From positions 744,001-808,000 of the forward strand of contig NZ_AP025509.1 in the NCBI RefSeq assembly GCF_024347615.1: DNA of 64,000 nt. Direction: 5' to 3'. Positions 16,630 through 25,825 of the stretch are shown here, piece by piece. Positions within the stretch are counted from its first letter, which is position 1. Each line of letters starts with the position of its first letter. Source of the stretch: Vibrio splendidus (lineage in GTDB: Bacteria > Pseudomonadota > Gammaproteobacteria > Enterobacterales > Vibrionaceae). The translations under genes were made by a program, and so were the position numbers. The notes beneath the pieces were generated by a model. The model saw only the letters and a list, made by a program, of their open reading frames with translations, did not search any database and was not told the DNA's origin.

Positions 16630-19290
16630 TTAGAATTTGATTTGGAATGTTTTTGCTTGGCAAGATGCCAATTCGCCAAAAGATAAGTCACTAAAGGTTT
16701 CAATTGCTACATCACCTTCACGAACGCGCTCGTCCATGCTTGTCTCTTTCCAGCTTGAAACCGTTTGAATGAAAGAGATTGAATCCGATACTGAACCCGT
16801 TTCTGCTGGGTTGTAGACACGCATGATCAGTGCATCCTCATCTTCCGCTTTCTTAAGTACGCTTAGTACCGCACCTGCTTGTTGCTTCGATAGCAAGCTG
16901 AAGCTCATCGGTAGGTTCTGCTCACCTACGTTTAGCTTCATCGCGTTGTAAGGGATCTTGTTGTAGCATTCGATTTGAGTGACATTGTCACGTGCTTGCG
17001 CCATGACGTTCGCGTCAATATGGTTGCCAGAGAAGCCACACAGTGTGAATTCACACACTAACTTACCGCGTACTTGTGAATCTGGTGTCGGGATCTTGAT
17101 GCCTGATGGACGGCCCGGACGAAGCAATAGCTCTTCTTTACCCAATACGCCGATACCACGGAACAATGTCAGTGCGAAGGTATCTCTGTTTTCGTCACCT
17201 TGAGATGCAATCACTTCAAATTCACGCAGACCATTCGACATAATAGCCATACCCGCTTTGCCGTTTTCTAGCGCAGCAAAGTTCATTAGCTGATACACAG
17301 GAACCGGTGCTTCTTTCCACTTCTCTTCTTCCCAAACTGCCATTGCTGGGTCATTGGTTGGTCGAGTAATACAACCGAACTGGTTGTCTGCAACCACAGT
17401 TTCAGAAACGAATGGCGTTGGTACTAAGACACGTACACGGTGATCGTCGGCTTGGTTATCTAGCTCCATACGGACTTCAATGCGGCGAGAACCTTGCTTC
17501 AATACCACTTGGCATTCCGCTTCAACGAATCCATTTTGACCCGTGCGTTCTTCACGCTCTGTAAGGTTTGCAGGCACGCTCATGCGGAAAGCGATGTTCG
17601 CTACCGATTGGAAGCCTTGGTGATCAATCGATGTTTCGACTGGGAATTCATCTGAGTACAGTAACCACTCTTGACGAGATGGAGAGTAATCGTATTCATC
17701 GCCGTCATCAGAGCCGTCTTCTAAACGAAGGACTTGGTCGAATACTTGCTCTGTCTCTTTATCGAAAATAGTCAGAGTACCGTTGTCGTTTACATTGATT
17801 CGGTAGTATTCGTTTTCTAATAGGTAGTCCTTTTGCTCGGCAACTTTTACAGCGCCCTTCTCGTTACCTTGGATGTGTAACGTGCTGAAGCCCATTGCTG
17901 GAACACTACGTTTGATTTGAATATCAAACTCCATGAACGGGTCGTAGTTACCGTAGTGAACGATTTGGCGGTCTACTTTACCCGGGTCAATTTGGCGCTT
18001 GTCTTGGATGAAGTACTCAACTGGGTTTTCGTTTTCATCAAAGATTGAGAATTCTTGAGCACGGATAGTAATGGTTGTGTTCACCACTTCTTCACGCTCG
18101 TATGGAGAAAGGTTAAACATCGCCAGCTTGTCGCAACCTTCGCGATCTGGCATGTGGTCAACAATCTTACGCTTGTAGAAATGAATCAGGTTGGTCGCCA
18201 TGTCGTCCGCAAGGATGTAACGGTTAAGGATCTCAGCGTGAACCTTGTCAGAACAGCAGCAGCCAATCGAGTCATGAGCGTGGTTCTTCATGCTCTCTTT
18301 CCACATTTTCTCAATCAAGCCGTGGTGGTATTCGAAGCCCAATGTCCAAGCGATAGACGCTAGCGGCTCTAAGATATTTACAATCTTGTTTTCGATTTCT
18401 GCATGGATCAGTTTGATGTCCATACGCGTAGAAGAGATCGTACGGTGAACACGCATGTATTTACCGTCGTTGAATTCGCCTTTAATTGTGTCGAGTTGAT
18501 CGCGCGCCGCTTCTACTTTCTCGAACACTTCTTCAAAGCGGCTCATTGAAAATTCACGATCTGGGTAGATTTCGCGAAGTTTGTCCATTACTTCAAAGAT
18601 GTCTTTTTGAATCGGCATTTGGTCATGGCCATTCGGCAGCAAAATGTCTTTCGTTACCGATGGCTTTTCTAGCACTGGGAAGTACTTATCTAAACGAGCA
18701 CGCAAGCCTTCTTCGTCTTGTGGAAGGTATTTGCCAATTGCGTAACCTAGCGGAAGCACTTGTGCCGTAACTTCACTGCCGTCGTTTGATTGCCATAAGA
18801 ATTCTGTTTTATTCGTGCCATGACGTTCTGAACAACCACGCCAGAACATTGCACGCGTGATGTCGAAACCGTTGTAGATCATCGGCAGCTGTGAGCTCAT
18901 GCTGAATGAATCTGGTAGGTAACCAATCTTCATTGCATCGCCAAGTTTCATACAGTCACGAATGCCATACATCATGTTACGCACAATCGACTCACCAGAA
19001 ACTTGCATTGTGTCGGTTTGAGAATACCAAGGGCCAATAATAAGCTTGCCCGCTTCAACCAATGCTTTTACGCGTTCTGTGTTCTCTGGTTTGATCGCAA
19101 AGTAGTCTTCTAGAACAGCGGTTTGACCATCTAGAACGTAGTATTTGTATTCTGGATCACTCTCCAGACGGTTCATGATTTCTTCCATGTTGTTCACAAG
19201 AAGAATACGAGACTCTTCTGTTGTGAAATACCATTCACGATCCCAGTGCATGTGTGGAGTAATATGTACGCGTGATGTAGTCATAATCAT
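16630..19290 (-). CDS. mngB: Mannosylglycerate hydrolase, GH38 alpha-mannosidase
   Basis: The 886-residue protein matches E. coli MngB closely in remembered blocks: [20 protein letters not shown] at the N-terminus, [34 protein letters not shown] (with the nucleophile-type Asp), [11 protein letters not shown] and [17 protein letters not shown]. It is a cytoplasmic GH38 enzyme that splits 2-O-(6-phospho-mannosyl)-D-glycerate into mannose-6-phosphate and glycerate, with a divalent metal held by the HMHWD block and later His. Two ATG codons (19290 and 19284) compete; an AGG lies just upstream and fits either. The 231-base gap to mngA holds no gene and may contain an internal regulatory or processing signal. 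Confidence 0.95.
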   Translation of the reverse strand: MIMTTSRVHITPHMHWDREWYFTTEESRILLVNNMEEIMNRLESDPEYKYYVLDGQTAVLEDYFAIKPENTERVKALVEAGKLIIGPWYSQTDTMQVSGESIVRNMMYGIRDCMKLGDAMKIGYLPDSFSMSSQLPMIYNGFDITRAMFWRGCSERHGTNKTEFLWQSNDGSEVTAQVLPLGYAIGKYLPQDEEGLRARLDKYFPVLEKPSVTKDILLPNGHDQMPIQKDIFEVMDKLREIYPDREFSMSRFEEVFEKVEAARDQLDTIKGEFNDGKYMRVHRTISSTRMDIKLIHAEIENKIVNILEPLASIAWTLGFEYHHGLIEKMWKESMKNHAHDSIGCCCSDKVHAEILNRYILADDMATNLIHFYKRKIVDHMPDREGCDKLAMFNLSPYEREEVVNTTITIRAQEFSIFDENENPVEYFIQDKRQIDPGKVDRQIVHYGNYDPFMEFDIQIKRSVPAMGFSTLHIQGNEKGAVKVAEQKDYLLENEYYRINVNDNGTLTIFDKETEQVFDQVLRLEDGSDDGDEYDYSPSRQEWLLYSDEFPVETSIDHQGFQSVANIAFRMSVPANLTEREERTGQNGFVEAECQVVLKQGSRRIEVRMELDNQADDHRVRVLVPTPFVSETVVADNQFGCITRPTNDPAMAVWEEEKWKEAPVPVYQLMNFAALENGKAGMAIMSNGLREFEVIASQGDENRDTFALTLFRGIGVLGKEELLLRPGRPSGIKIPTPDSQVRGKLVCEFTLCGFSGNHIDANVMAQARDNVTQIECYNKIPYNAMKLNVGEQNLPMSFSLLSKQQAGAVLSVLKKAEDEDALIMRVYNPAETGSVSDSISFIQTVSSWKETSMDERVREGDVAIETFSDLSFGELASCQAKTFQIKF

Positions 19291-19521
19291 TTACCTAAAT
19301 GTGTCGCTTCGAGTAAATCTAAAATTCGAACTCAAATACGACTAAATTAAAGTTTTTCAAGGGGTTAAAATTGACTGCCACTAAATTTAGGGTGCAGAAA
19401 ACCACGCCCAGAATCTGTGTGAATAAAACCGTTAGGAGCACAGGTATTTAGGACAGCCAAGTTGTTCGTTATTTTTTATATGGTGTTTTAATTGCGAGTT
19501 AGAAGTTAGCTCAAAATTTAG

Positions 19522-21456
19522 TTAGTTCTGTGTTGCAGTACTTGCTTCAAACTTACCCTTTTTTACAGCGTGACCACGCCACATCAGAAGAGTAACAGTT
19601 GAAATCACTGTGCCGACAATCGCAGCACCGAACCAGATTGCAGCAGCAGAGAATGCGCCCAAACCTGAATCGTGTAACAAGAAGATAGAGAAGATTCCTG
19701 CACCCGGAGTCGATAGACCGATACCTGCCGCGCCAACCATCGCACCTGTAACCACTGATCCTAGTAAGAATGAGCCGATTACACGGATTGGATCTTCAAT
19801 CGCCATTGGGATTGCACCTTCGGTAATACCCGCTAGGCCAAGTAGCCATGTAGATTTACCGGTTTCAATCTCAAAGTCTTTGAATAGGCGTGGAGCAATC
19901 ATGGTTGAAGCCGTTACGGTGAACGCCGATACCATTTTTACTGAACCAAAGATTGCGTATGGGCCATAAACACCGTTCGCCATTGCACCTAAACAGAATG
20001 CGTAAGCGGCTTTGTTTACCGGACCACCTAAGTCGAATGATACAAACAGACCAAGAATCGCACCCAATAACAGTGCATTGGTGCCTGACATACCGTTCAA
20101 CCAGTCCGTTAGACCTTGGTTTAGGAACGCTACAGGTTTACCGATAACAAATAGCATCAAGCTACCTGCCACCAAAGTACCGATCACCGGATAAAGGTAG
20201 AAAGTAAGAAAGCCGTTAAACGCAGGGCCTAAGCGAACATGCTCTTTTACCCAACGCATCACGTAACCAGCAATCAAACCACCAACAACACCGCCTAGGA
20301 AACCAGAGCCAATGATGTTTGCTGCAATACCTGCGGCAAAACCAGGACCAAGTGCCGGTTTATCTGCTAATGAGTAAGCTGTGTAAGCTGCCAGTACTGG
20401 CACCATCAATGTACCCAGTAGGCCGCCACCTAGTTTGCGATACATCCATAGCCAAGAATCTTTTGTTGCATAGAGCTCTTGCAGGTCAAAAATTTGCGCG
20501 ATAAGAACAGCAACCGCAAGAACAGTACCACCAGCAACGATAAGAGGAACCGCGTAAGAAATACCAGAAAGCAGTGCTTGTTTGAGCTCAGTTTTCAGTG
20601 GCAGTTTCTTCGGTTTATCATCAGTAGCTACTTTACGCTCTGCACCGTTGCCTTTTTTCGACTCTTCGATCGCTTCGTTTAAAATGCGCTCACCGTGTTT
20701 AATCGGTTCTGCGACTGGCGTTTCAATACGAGGAATGCCGTTAAAGCGCTCAGATTCTTTAATCGCCACTTCAGCAGCAAACACACACGCTACAGCATTA
20801 TTAAGTTGTTCCGCAGTTAAGCGATCTTCAATACCGTTTGCGCCCTGCTTTTCAACATGAACCTTGTAGCCAAGCTTTTTGCCGGCTTTTTCTAGGTATT
20901 CTGCCGCCATATAAGTATGAGCAATACCAGCAGGGCAAGCAGTAACGCATACAATTGTCGGTGCATTTGTATCTAAGTTGTCTTGTTTTTCTTCTTGTTG
21001 ATTGTCGCCATCAAGAAGCGCAAAGATTTCTTCAGCGGTTGTCGCTTTTAATACCGCTTCGCGAACATCGTCGTCAACCAATGTAGTTGTCAGTGCGGTA
21101 AGCAGATGCATGTGGGTAGAACCCGCTTCTGCATTTGGAATCGCAATTAGGAAGATAAGATTCACATCTTCGTCTTCATCCAAGCCTTTCCATTTCATGT
21201 CTTCTTTAAGCGTTGCTACAGCGAAGCCAGCTTCTTTAACCGCGTCAGTCTTGCCATGCGGTACTGCTAGGCCTTCGCCAAGCGCTGTCGGGCCTTGCTC
21301 TTCACGAGCAAATACTGCATCAAGATACTCTTGCTTGCTATGCAGTTTGCCTTGCTGATCCAGTTGGTCAGCAAGTGCGTAAATCGCTTCTTCTCGACTG
21401 CTAAACGTAGTTTGCAGATTTACGAGCGACTTATTCGTTAGAGTTGTAAGTTTCAT
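19522..21456 (-). CDS. mngA: PTS mannosylglycerate transporter subunit IIABC
   Basis: A 644-residue fusion of three PTS domains in the order IIA, IIB, IIC. The IIA part has the phosphorylated histidine in GLAVPHGKTDA (about His67). The fructose-type IIB part has TIVCVTACPAGIAHTYMAAE (active Cys about 174). The IIC part has about eight to ten membrane helices with GGVVGGLIAGYV and FDLGGPVNKAAYAF. It imports and phosphorylates mannosylglycerate at the inner membrane. It is the first gene of the leftward unit mngA-mngB-garK-manA and is divergent from mngR, the same arrangement as E. coli mngR-mngAB; this supports the substrate over fructose. Confidence 0.92.
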   Translation of the reverse strand: MKLTTLTNKSLVNLQTTFSSREEAIYALADQLDQQGKLHSKQEYLDAVFAREEQGPTALGEGLAVPHGKTDAVKEAGFAVATLKEDMKWKGLDEDEDVNLIFLIAIPNAEAGSTHMHLLTALTTTLVDDDVREAVLKATTAEEIFALLDGDNQQEEKQDNLDTNAPTIVCVTACPAGIAHTYMAAEYLEKAGKKLGYKVHVEKQGANGIEDRLTAEQLNNAVACVFAAEVAIKESERFNGIPRIETPVAEPIKHGERILNEAIEESKKGNGAERKVATDDKPKKLPLKTELKQALLSGISYAVPLIVAGGTVLAVAVLIAQIFDLQELYATKDSWLWMYRKLGGGLLGTLMVPVLAAYTAYSLADKPALGPGFAAGIAANIIGSGFLGGVVGGLIAGYVMRWVKEHVRLGPAFNGFLTFYLYPVIGTLVAGSLMLFVIGKPVAFLNQGLTDWLNGMSGTNALLLGAILGLFVSFDLGGPVNKAAYAFCLGAMANGVYGPYAIFGSVKMVSAFTVTASTMIAPRLFKDFEIETGKSTWLLGLAGITEGAIPMAIEDPIRVIGSFLLGSVVTGAMVGAAGIGLSTPGAGIFSIFLLHDSGLGAFSAAAIWFGAAIVGTVISTVTLLMWRGHAVKKGKFEASTATQN

Positions 21457-21556
21457 AACCTTTGTCCCATAGTCACGGATTAGTACGACAGTCGTCTCTG
21501 TCGACGAGAAGAATAATACAACTTCAAGACATTTAATCCGTGATCACGATCTCACC

Positions 21557-21588
21557 AATACATATTTGTATTTAATTTGTATTCAAAT
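21557..21588. promoter_or_regulatory. Probable MngR operators between mngA and mngR
   Basis: Two adjacent palindromes share the same spacing: AATACA-TATT-TGTATT (21557-21572) and ATTTG-TATT-CAAAT (21575-21588). A related word (TTTGTATTATATGTACTAC) lies near 21633. They are in the 317-base region between the divergent genes, closer to mngA. GntR/HutC-type regulators bind such AT-rich dyads; binding by this MngR is inferred. Confidence 0.5.
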
Positions 21589-21773
21589 CGTATTGGCAAA
21601 TCCTTTAAGAAAGCTTGTTATGTATCGTTTAATTTGTATTATATGTACTACAAAACGCCGATACGACGCTCACACTAACCTTTAAAGCAAGGCTTATATA
21701 GAGCAAATTTACGTATTTAAGGTACAGGTTGTTAATCAAAGTCTAGTTGTTCTAGCGCACAAATGAGGCAAAA

Positions 21774-22490
21774 ATGGCAAGACTCCCTATGTATCGCCAA
21801 ATCGCAGATGCAATAAGAGAAAAGATCAGTTCTGGAGAATATAAAGTTGGAGAAGCACTCCCAACAGAAGCGCAATTGCGTGAAGTATTCTCGGTAAGCC
21901 GTGTGACGGTTAGGCAAGCGTTGAAACTACTGATCGAAAACGATGAGCTTGAAAGCGTTCAAGGCAGCGGCACTTACGTCAAAGAGAACAAGATCAATTA
22001 TGACATCTACAAACAGTCGAGCTTTCAAGAAAAGTGGGCGCATTTGGATGTGGTTACACACAGTGACGTTCTGGCCTTTGAAATGAAGCCGTGTTCTTTG
22101 GCGATGTCTGAGCATTTAGATATCAAAGAAGGCGAATTGGTTTTCTACGTAAAGCGTGTTCGTTTCATAGACAACAATCCAATCACGGTTGAAGAAACTT
22201 GGTTACCTGTTGCCCTATTCCCAGATCTCACCTATCAAGTGATGCAGACATCAAAGTACGACTTTATTGAGAACACCAAAGGCATGGTGATTGATAGAAG
22301 TGAGCAAGAATTGGTGCCGATTCTTCCGCCTGAAGATGTTGCGAAACAGCTAGGTATTGACCCAGCTCAGCCTATCATTGAAAAACGTACTCGCGGTTAC
22401 CTTGCCAATAACACGGTGTTTGAATACAGCCGTAACTACTTCACATCTAACGATTACCGATTTACTTTGGTCGCAAGACGCCAAAGATAA
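21774..22490 (+). CDS. mngR: GntR/HutC-family transcriptional regulator, MngR-like
   Basis: The 238-residue protein has an N-terminal GntR winged helix (MARLPMYRQIADAIREKISS, then GEALPTEAQLREVFSVSRVT and VRQALKLLIENDELESVQGS) and a C-terminal UTRA ligand domain ending in RNYFTSNDYRFTLVAR. HutC-type GntR proteins usually repress neighbouring sugar or amine genes until a metabolite binds the UTRA domain. Its position divergent from the mannosylglycerate genes matches E. coli mngR (farR), so the inducer is probably mannosylglycerate or its phosphate. Confidence 0.88.
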   Translation: MARLPMYRQIADAIREKISSGEYKVGEALPTEAQLREVFSVSRVTVRQALKLLIENDELESVQGSGTYVKENKINYDIYKQSSFQEKWAHLDVVTHSDVLAFEMKPCSLAMSEHLDIKEGELVFYVKRVRFIDNNPITVEETWLPVALFPDLTYQVMQTSKYDFIENTKGMVIDRSEQELVPILPPEDVAKQLGIDPAQPIIEKRTRGYLANNTVFEYSRNYFTSNDYRFTLVARRQR

Positions 22491-22722
22491 TACCCATCAG
22501 CGAGTTTCTATAATAGCAAATTGACCAGCACAGAGAGCGCCTTGTTCTCTGTGTTTCTGTGGTGTTATTTTAATCATAAACCTAGCTTTCTCCCCAAAAT
22601 ATTCCTAAACCAATATCAAGTAACCTCACGAAAGATCATTCACGTTCATTTAAATACTGTTCGCGCGCTTTGAACATAAACTAAGCGCCAAATGACAAGA
22701 ACAACAGTCGACAGGAATGTAG

Positions 22723-23619
22723 ATGAATACCAAACAACTTGAGGACGCGGTAAGCGAAGTGAGCTTATTCAATCAGCACCTCCACTTAATCCAATCCGTG
22801 CATACCATTCCGACCCCAAAAATGAATTGGGAGTCGATTGCGATGGAACCTGCGCCGGCAATGCCAACGGTCCGATTCGATCATAAAGTCAAAGCCATGG
22901 AAGCACTCGATGAGTACAAACCTAACTGGCTAGATATGTTGCTGGGCAGCAAGTCGAAGTTGTACACCCTCACCAACAATATTGAGCGTGCCGCCGAAAA
23001 AGACATCGAACAATACAAAACTGAGTTTATAAGTTGGGTTCAACACTACAGCTACTGGGCCAAAGATAATCAGTTGTCGAAAGGCATTTTAAACAACGAC
23101 AGTGGCGCCAAACTTTCTGCCCTTTCAGAAGCGCAACAGAACCCTGTAAACGCAGCCGTAGTCGACACCAAGCTGATAAACCATAACTTTAATACCTATA
23201 AGAATGGGCACCTGTTAGAAGTCAATATTCAGGTTAATAAGCACAACGTGATCCCAAAAGAGAAAAAGGTATTGTGCCAAGGCGAAGTGAAGCTTGAAAC
23301 GATGCCTCTTTCTGAAAGCAACACCTTATATCGTGAGTATGTGTGTAGCTGTATTCTTAAATGCGCGCAAGATGCTTTCAACGTCTTGCCTGAGACGAGC
23401 GTCTTAATTAATGTTGAACAGGTTATAGCTGACTATTCGAGTGAGACCATTGTTTCATGCCATGTCGAACAGGGATTACTCGAGTTCCTATTAATCGAAG
23501 ATGATAAACCCTCTGAGATACTTGAATTCTTTGTGCATATTGAAGATTTCAACCCTCATCGAGGCAACGGGTTTTCTGCGATTAAAACCATCTTCTCGCC
23601 TTTGCCTATCGCGTCATAA
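22723..23619 (+). CDS. Uncharacterised 298-residue protein
   Basis: I do not recognise a family. The protein has no signal peptide and no membrane segment. The N-terminal third contains PKMNWESIAMEPAPAMPTVR and a Lys/Asp-rich helix region (KPNWLDMLLGSKSKLY); the C-terminal half looks like alternating strands, with IQVNKHNVIPKEKKVLCQG and CSCILKCAQDAFNVLPETSV. That part may bind nucleotide or act as a scaffold, but no catalytic motif stands out. The ATG follows CAGGAA at good spacing, so translation is well supported. It is monocistronic, on the same strand as the following outer-membrane gene. Confidence 0.65.
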   Translation: MNTKQLEDAVSEVSLFNQHLHLIQSVHTIPTPKMNWESIAMEPAPAMPTVRFDHKVKAMEALDEYKPNWLDMLLGSKSKLYTLTNNIERAAEKDIEQYKTEFISWVQHYSYWAKDNQLSKGILNNDSGAKLSALSEAQQNPVNAAVVDTKLINHNFNTYKNGHLLEVNIQVNKHNVIPKEKKVLCQGEVKLETMPLSESNTLYREYVCSCILKCAQDAFNVLPETSVLINVEQVIADYSSETIVSCHVEQGLLEFLLIEDDKPSEILEFFVHIEDFNPHRGNGFSAIKTIFSPLPIAS

Positions 23620-23708
23620 CTCACGCGCATTTTCGATTCAATCATTGACGACTCTTCACGACTAGCCTTGCGTTCGTCGTGTCCAATCACCTTATATACC
23701 AAATCATT

Positions 23709-24563
23709 ATGTCGAAACACACTACCTCACAAACAACGCGCCCATTAACCAATACAGTTTCATACACACGATCCCGAGCAAAACTGCCTTTATTTCTCAT
23801 CGCGTTCTCTATGCCCGTATTTGGAGAAGAAGTTGAAGAAGTTGTACTCGAGGACGACGTCGTATTAAGCGAAGCTTCTGAGTTAAAAGAAGAAGCTGAA
23901 GAATCCCCTTTTACGACCCTGACTAAGCTCGGATTTATCTACTCACAAAACACAAGCTCATCTTTGTCGATCAATTCTGGAATCTCTGTTGGATACAAAA
24001 AAGAGAACTGGGGCCAACGAGTTCAGTTTGATACCTACTATACCGATGCTGAAAACGACGAAGACGGCACCAATCGCTATACCACAAACTATGGCATCAG
24101 CTATGACTTGAATGAAGTCACCTATTTGGTCGCGACAACACGTTTTGAACACGACCACTTTGGTACTTATCGTAAGCAATTCATAACAGCTACAGGATTG
24201 GGTCGCCACTTTTATGATACTGAAAGAATCAAACTTCAAGGCTCTGCTGGCCCGGGTTACCGAATCAGTCAACGACAGTCTTCTGATGAAGAGTTTCCAA
24301 ACAAAGAGAACTATGAACTGATCGTCAATGCCAATATTGATGGCTCTCTGACGCTCACAGAGACGTTTTCTATGGGAGCAACGGCTAACATGGCTTACGG
24401 TGAAGAGAACACCAATTACAACCTCAAAGGCTATCTAAAGAACATCTTGATGGGCAATTTGGCGCTAACTTTTGATACCGAATACATCTACAACACTACT
24501 GTCGCATCAGACCAAAGTAACGCCGAAATCTACAGCTCAATGAATCTAAACTACGATTTCTAA
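23709..24563 (+). CDS. DUF481 / YdiY-like outer-membrane protein
   Basis: After a basic N-terminus and the hydrophobic stretch LPLFLIAFSMPVFGEE (signal peptide) comes an acidic linker (EEVVLEDDVVLSEASELKEE) and then a series of beta strands rich in aromatic residues, typical of a DUF481 outer-membrane beta-barrel such as salt-induced YdiY. The chain ends YSSMNLNYDF, with the terminal aromatic residue that the BAM machinery recognises. The open frame begins at a GTG at 23679; ATG 23709 gives a more normal signal peptide, so I use it. The function of the family is unknown. Confidence 0.72.
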   Translation: MSKHTTSQTTRPLTNTVSYTRSRAKLPLFLIAFSMPVFGEEVEEVVLEDDVVLSEASELKEEAEESPFTTLTKLGFIYSQNTSSSLSINSGISVGYKKENWGQRVQFDTYYTDAENDEDGTNRYTTNYGISYDLNEVTYLVATTRFEHDHFGTYRKQFITATGLGRHFYDTERIKLQGSAGPGYRISQRQSSDEEFPNKENYELIVNANIDGSLTLTETFSMGATANMAYGEENTNYNLKGYLKNILMGNLALTFDTEYIYNTTVASDQSNAEIYSSMNLNYDF

Positions 24564-24580
24564 ATAACGCTTCCCCCATC

Positions 24581-24606
24581 GAACATGCAAAAGGATTTGC
24601 ATGTTC
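24581..24606 (+). terminator. Hairpin after the DUF481 gene
   Basis: GAACATGCAAA pairs perfectly with TTTGCATGTTC around a four-base loop, 18 bases after the stop codon. The U tract is poor. Confidence 0.5.
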
Positions 24607-24798
24607 GTCTAAGCTTCTCCATCACTCCGTAATTTGTTCATCACTAACTATTCCTGCCGCTTATTGACTTAAGCAGAACCGCTAAGCCGCTATTTTATTA
24701 TATAGAAAAAGTTAATTCTGTTTTGCCCAGCACCCCGTTTATCTACAAACCTTGGTGTAATAGATTGGTCGCAAGCAAACAAAAGGAGCGAACACATT

Positions 24799-25710
24799 AT
24801 GTTATCTAATCAACTAGAGCGCGCACGCGCCATCGATTTACCTACACGAGAAGCTATGCTTCAACGAGCTCCTTCTGTACAACAGTTTTGGGACAACAAT
24901 AAGGGCTTGTTCAGCGAAGCTTGGAAAGAATGGGAAGCAAGTGCGGAAGGCAGCCAATTGGATTTCGATGATTCGCTGTTAGATGCCCGCCTGCGTGAAG
25001 CTGTCAGAGAAGCTTGGCAAAATCCAACGAAAGAAATCGCGGTAAAAGACTTGCTCGAAGAAATCTCTCCTGGAGTATTTAAGTTTCAGTTCTTTGATGC
25101 TGAACGTCTCGCCGAGTTGCGTGATTACTTGGAAGCGGTTTCTAACGCTCAAATTCCGCTGCGCCCACCATATGGCATAGTACTTAACCGCGGTGGAGCA
25201 ATGTTAGACAGCCGTTCTGAAGGTTATTTAGCAGCGCCAAGTTTCCAAGCGTTTTACCGTGATTTGCTCGACAGTTACATGCGCCCTATCGCCCGTTTAT
25301 TGTTCCCAGAAATCATGGGATACGATACACAAACTTTTGGATTCTCAATTCAGTATCAAGCGAACAAAGATACGTCTTTGCGCCTTCATACTGATGCGTC
25401 TTCTGTCACGCTCAACATTAACGTAAATATGCCAGATGAAGAGTTTTCAGGGTCAGAACTTAACTTTTATGACCCTGCTACGGGTAAGATGAACCAAACA
25501 ACATTCACGCCCGGTGTCGCTATGATTCATCGAGGAAACGTTGCCCATGCGGCGCTGCCGATAACAAGTGGTGAACGTTCGAACTTGGTATTGTGGTTGT
25601 ATGGCGACCGTGGACAAATACCACACCACAATTCGCTACCAGAGCCTATAGATGCGCATCAACGTTGGACGGTACCAACCGTGGTACATGACGATTTTGC
25701 ACCGTTCTAG
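24799..25710 (+). CDS. 2-oxoglutarate/Fe(II)-dependent oxygenase
   Basis: The 303-residue protein carries the 2OG-Fe(II) facial triad in the right order: LRLHTDASSVTLNINVNM (His-x-Asp) and, about 60 residues later, GVAMIHRGNVAHAALPI (His) followed by GERSNLVLWLYG with an Arg expected to hold 2-oxoglutarate. The first 90 residues are helical. It should hydroxylate an unknown peptide or small molecule in the cytoplasm. The ATG follows a strong AAGGAGCG. It is monocistronic and converges with the RND pump gene. Confidence 0.8.
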   Translation: MLSNQLERARAIDLPTREAMLQRAPSVQQFWDNNKGLFSEAWKEWEASAEGSQLDFDDSLLDARLREAVREAWQNPTKEIAVKDLLEEISPGVFKFQFFDAERLAELRDYLEAVSNAQIPLRPPYGIVLNRGGAMLDSRSEGYLAAPSFQAFYRDLLDSYMRPIARLLFPEIMGYDTQTFGFSIQYQANKDTSLRLHTDASSVTLNINVNMPDEEFSGSELNFYDPATGKMNQTTFTPGVAMIHRGNVAHAALPITSGERSNLVLWLYGDRGQIPHHNSLPEPIDAHQRWTVPTVVHDDFAPF

Positions 25711-25750
25711 ACAGTTTTGTACCGTTCTAGGCAATTGAGAGAATAAATAC

Positions 25751-25788
25751 AAACGCGCCCACCATGGTTCATGGCAGGCGCGTTTTAG
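25751..25788. terminator. Bidirectional terminator between oxygenase and RND genes
   Basis: AAACGCGCC pairs with GGCGCGTTT, with an inner CCATG/CATGG stem. T runs occur on the plus side and a weaker run on the other. Confidence 0.7.
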
Positions 25789-25825
25789 TTTTCACTTCAA
25801 TTAACTCGTCAATCTATATAGCGAG

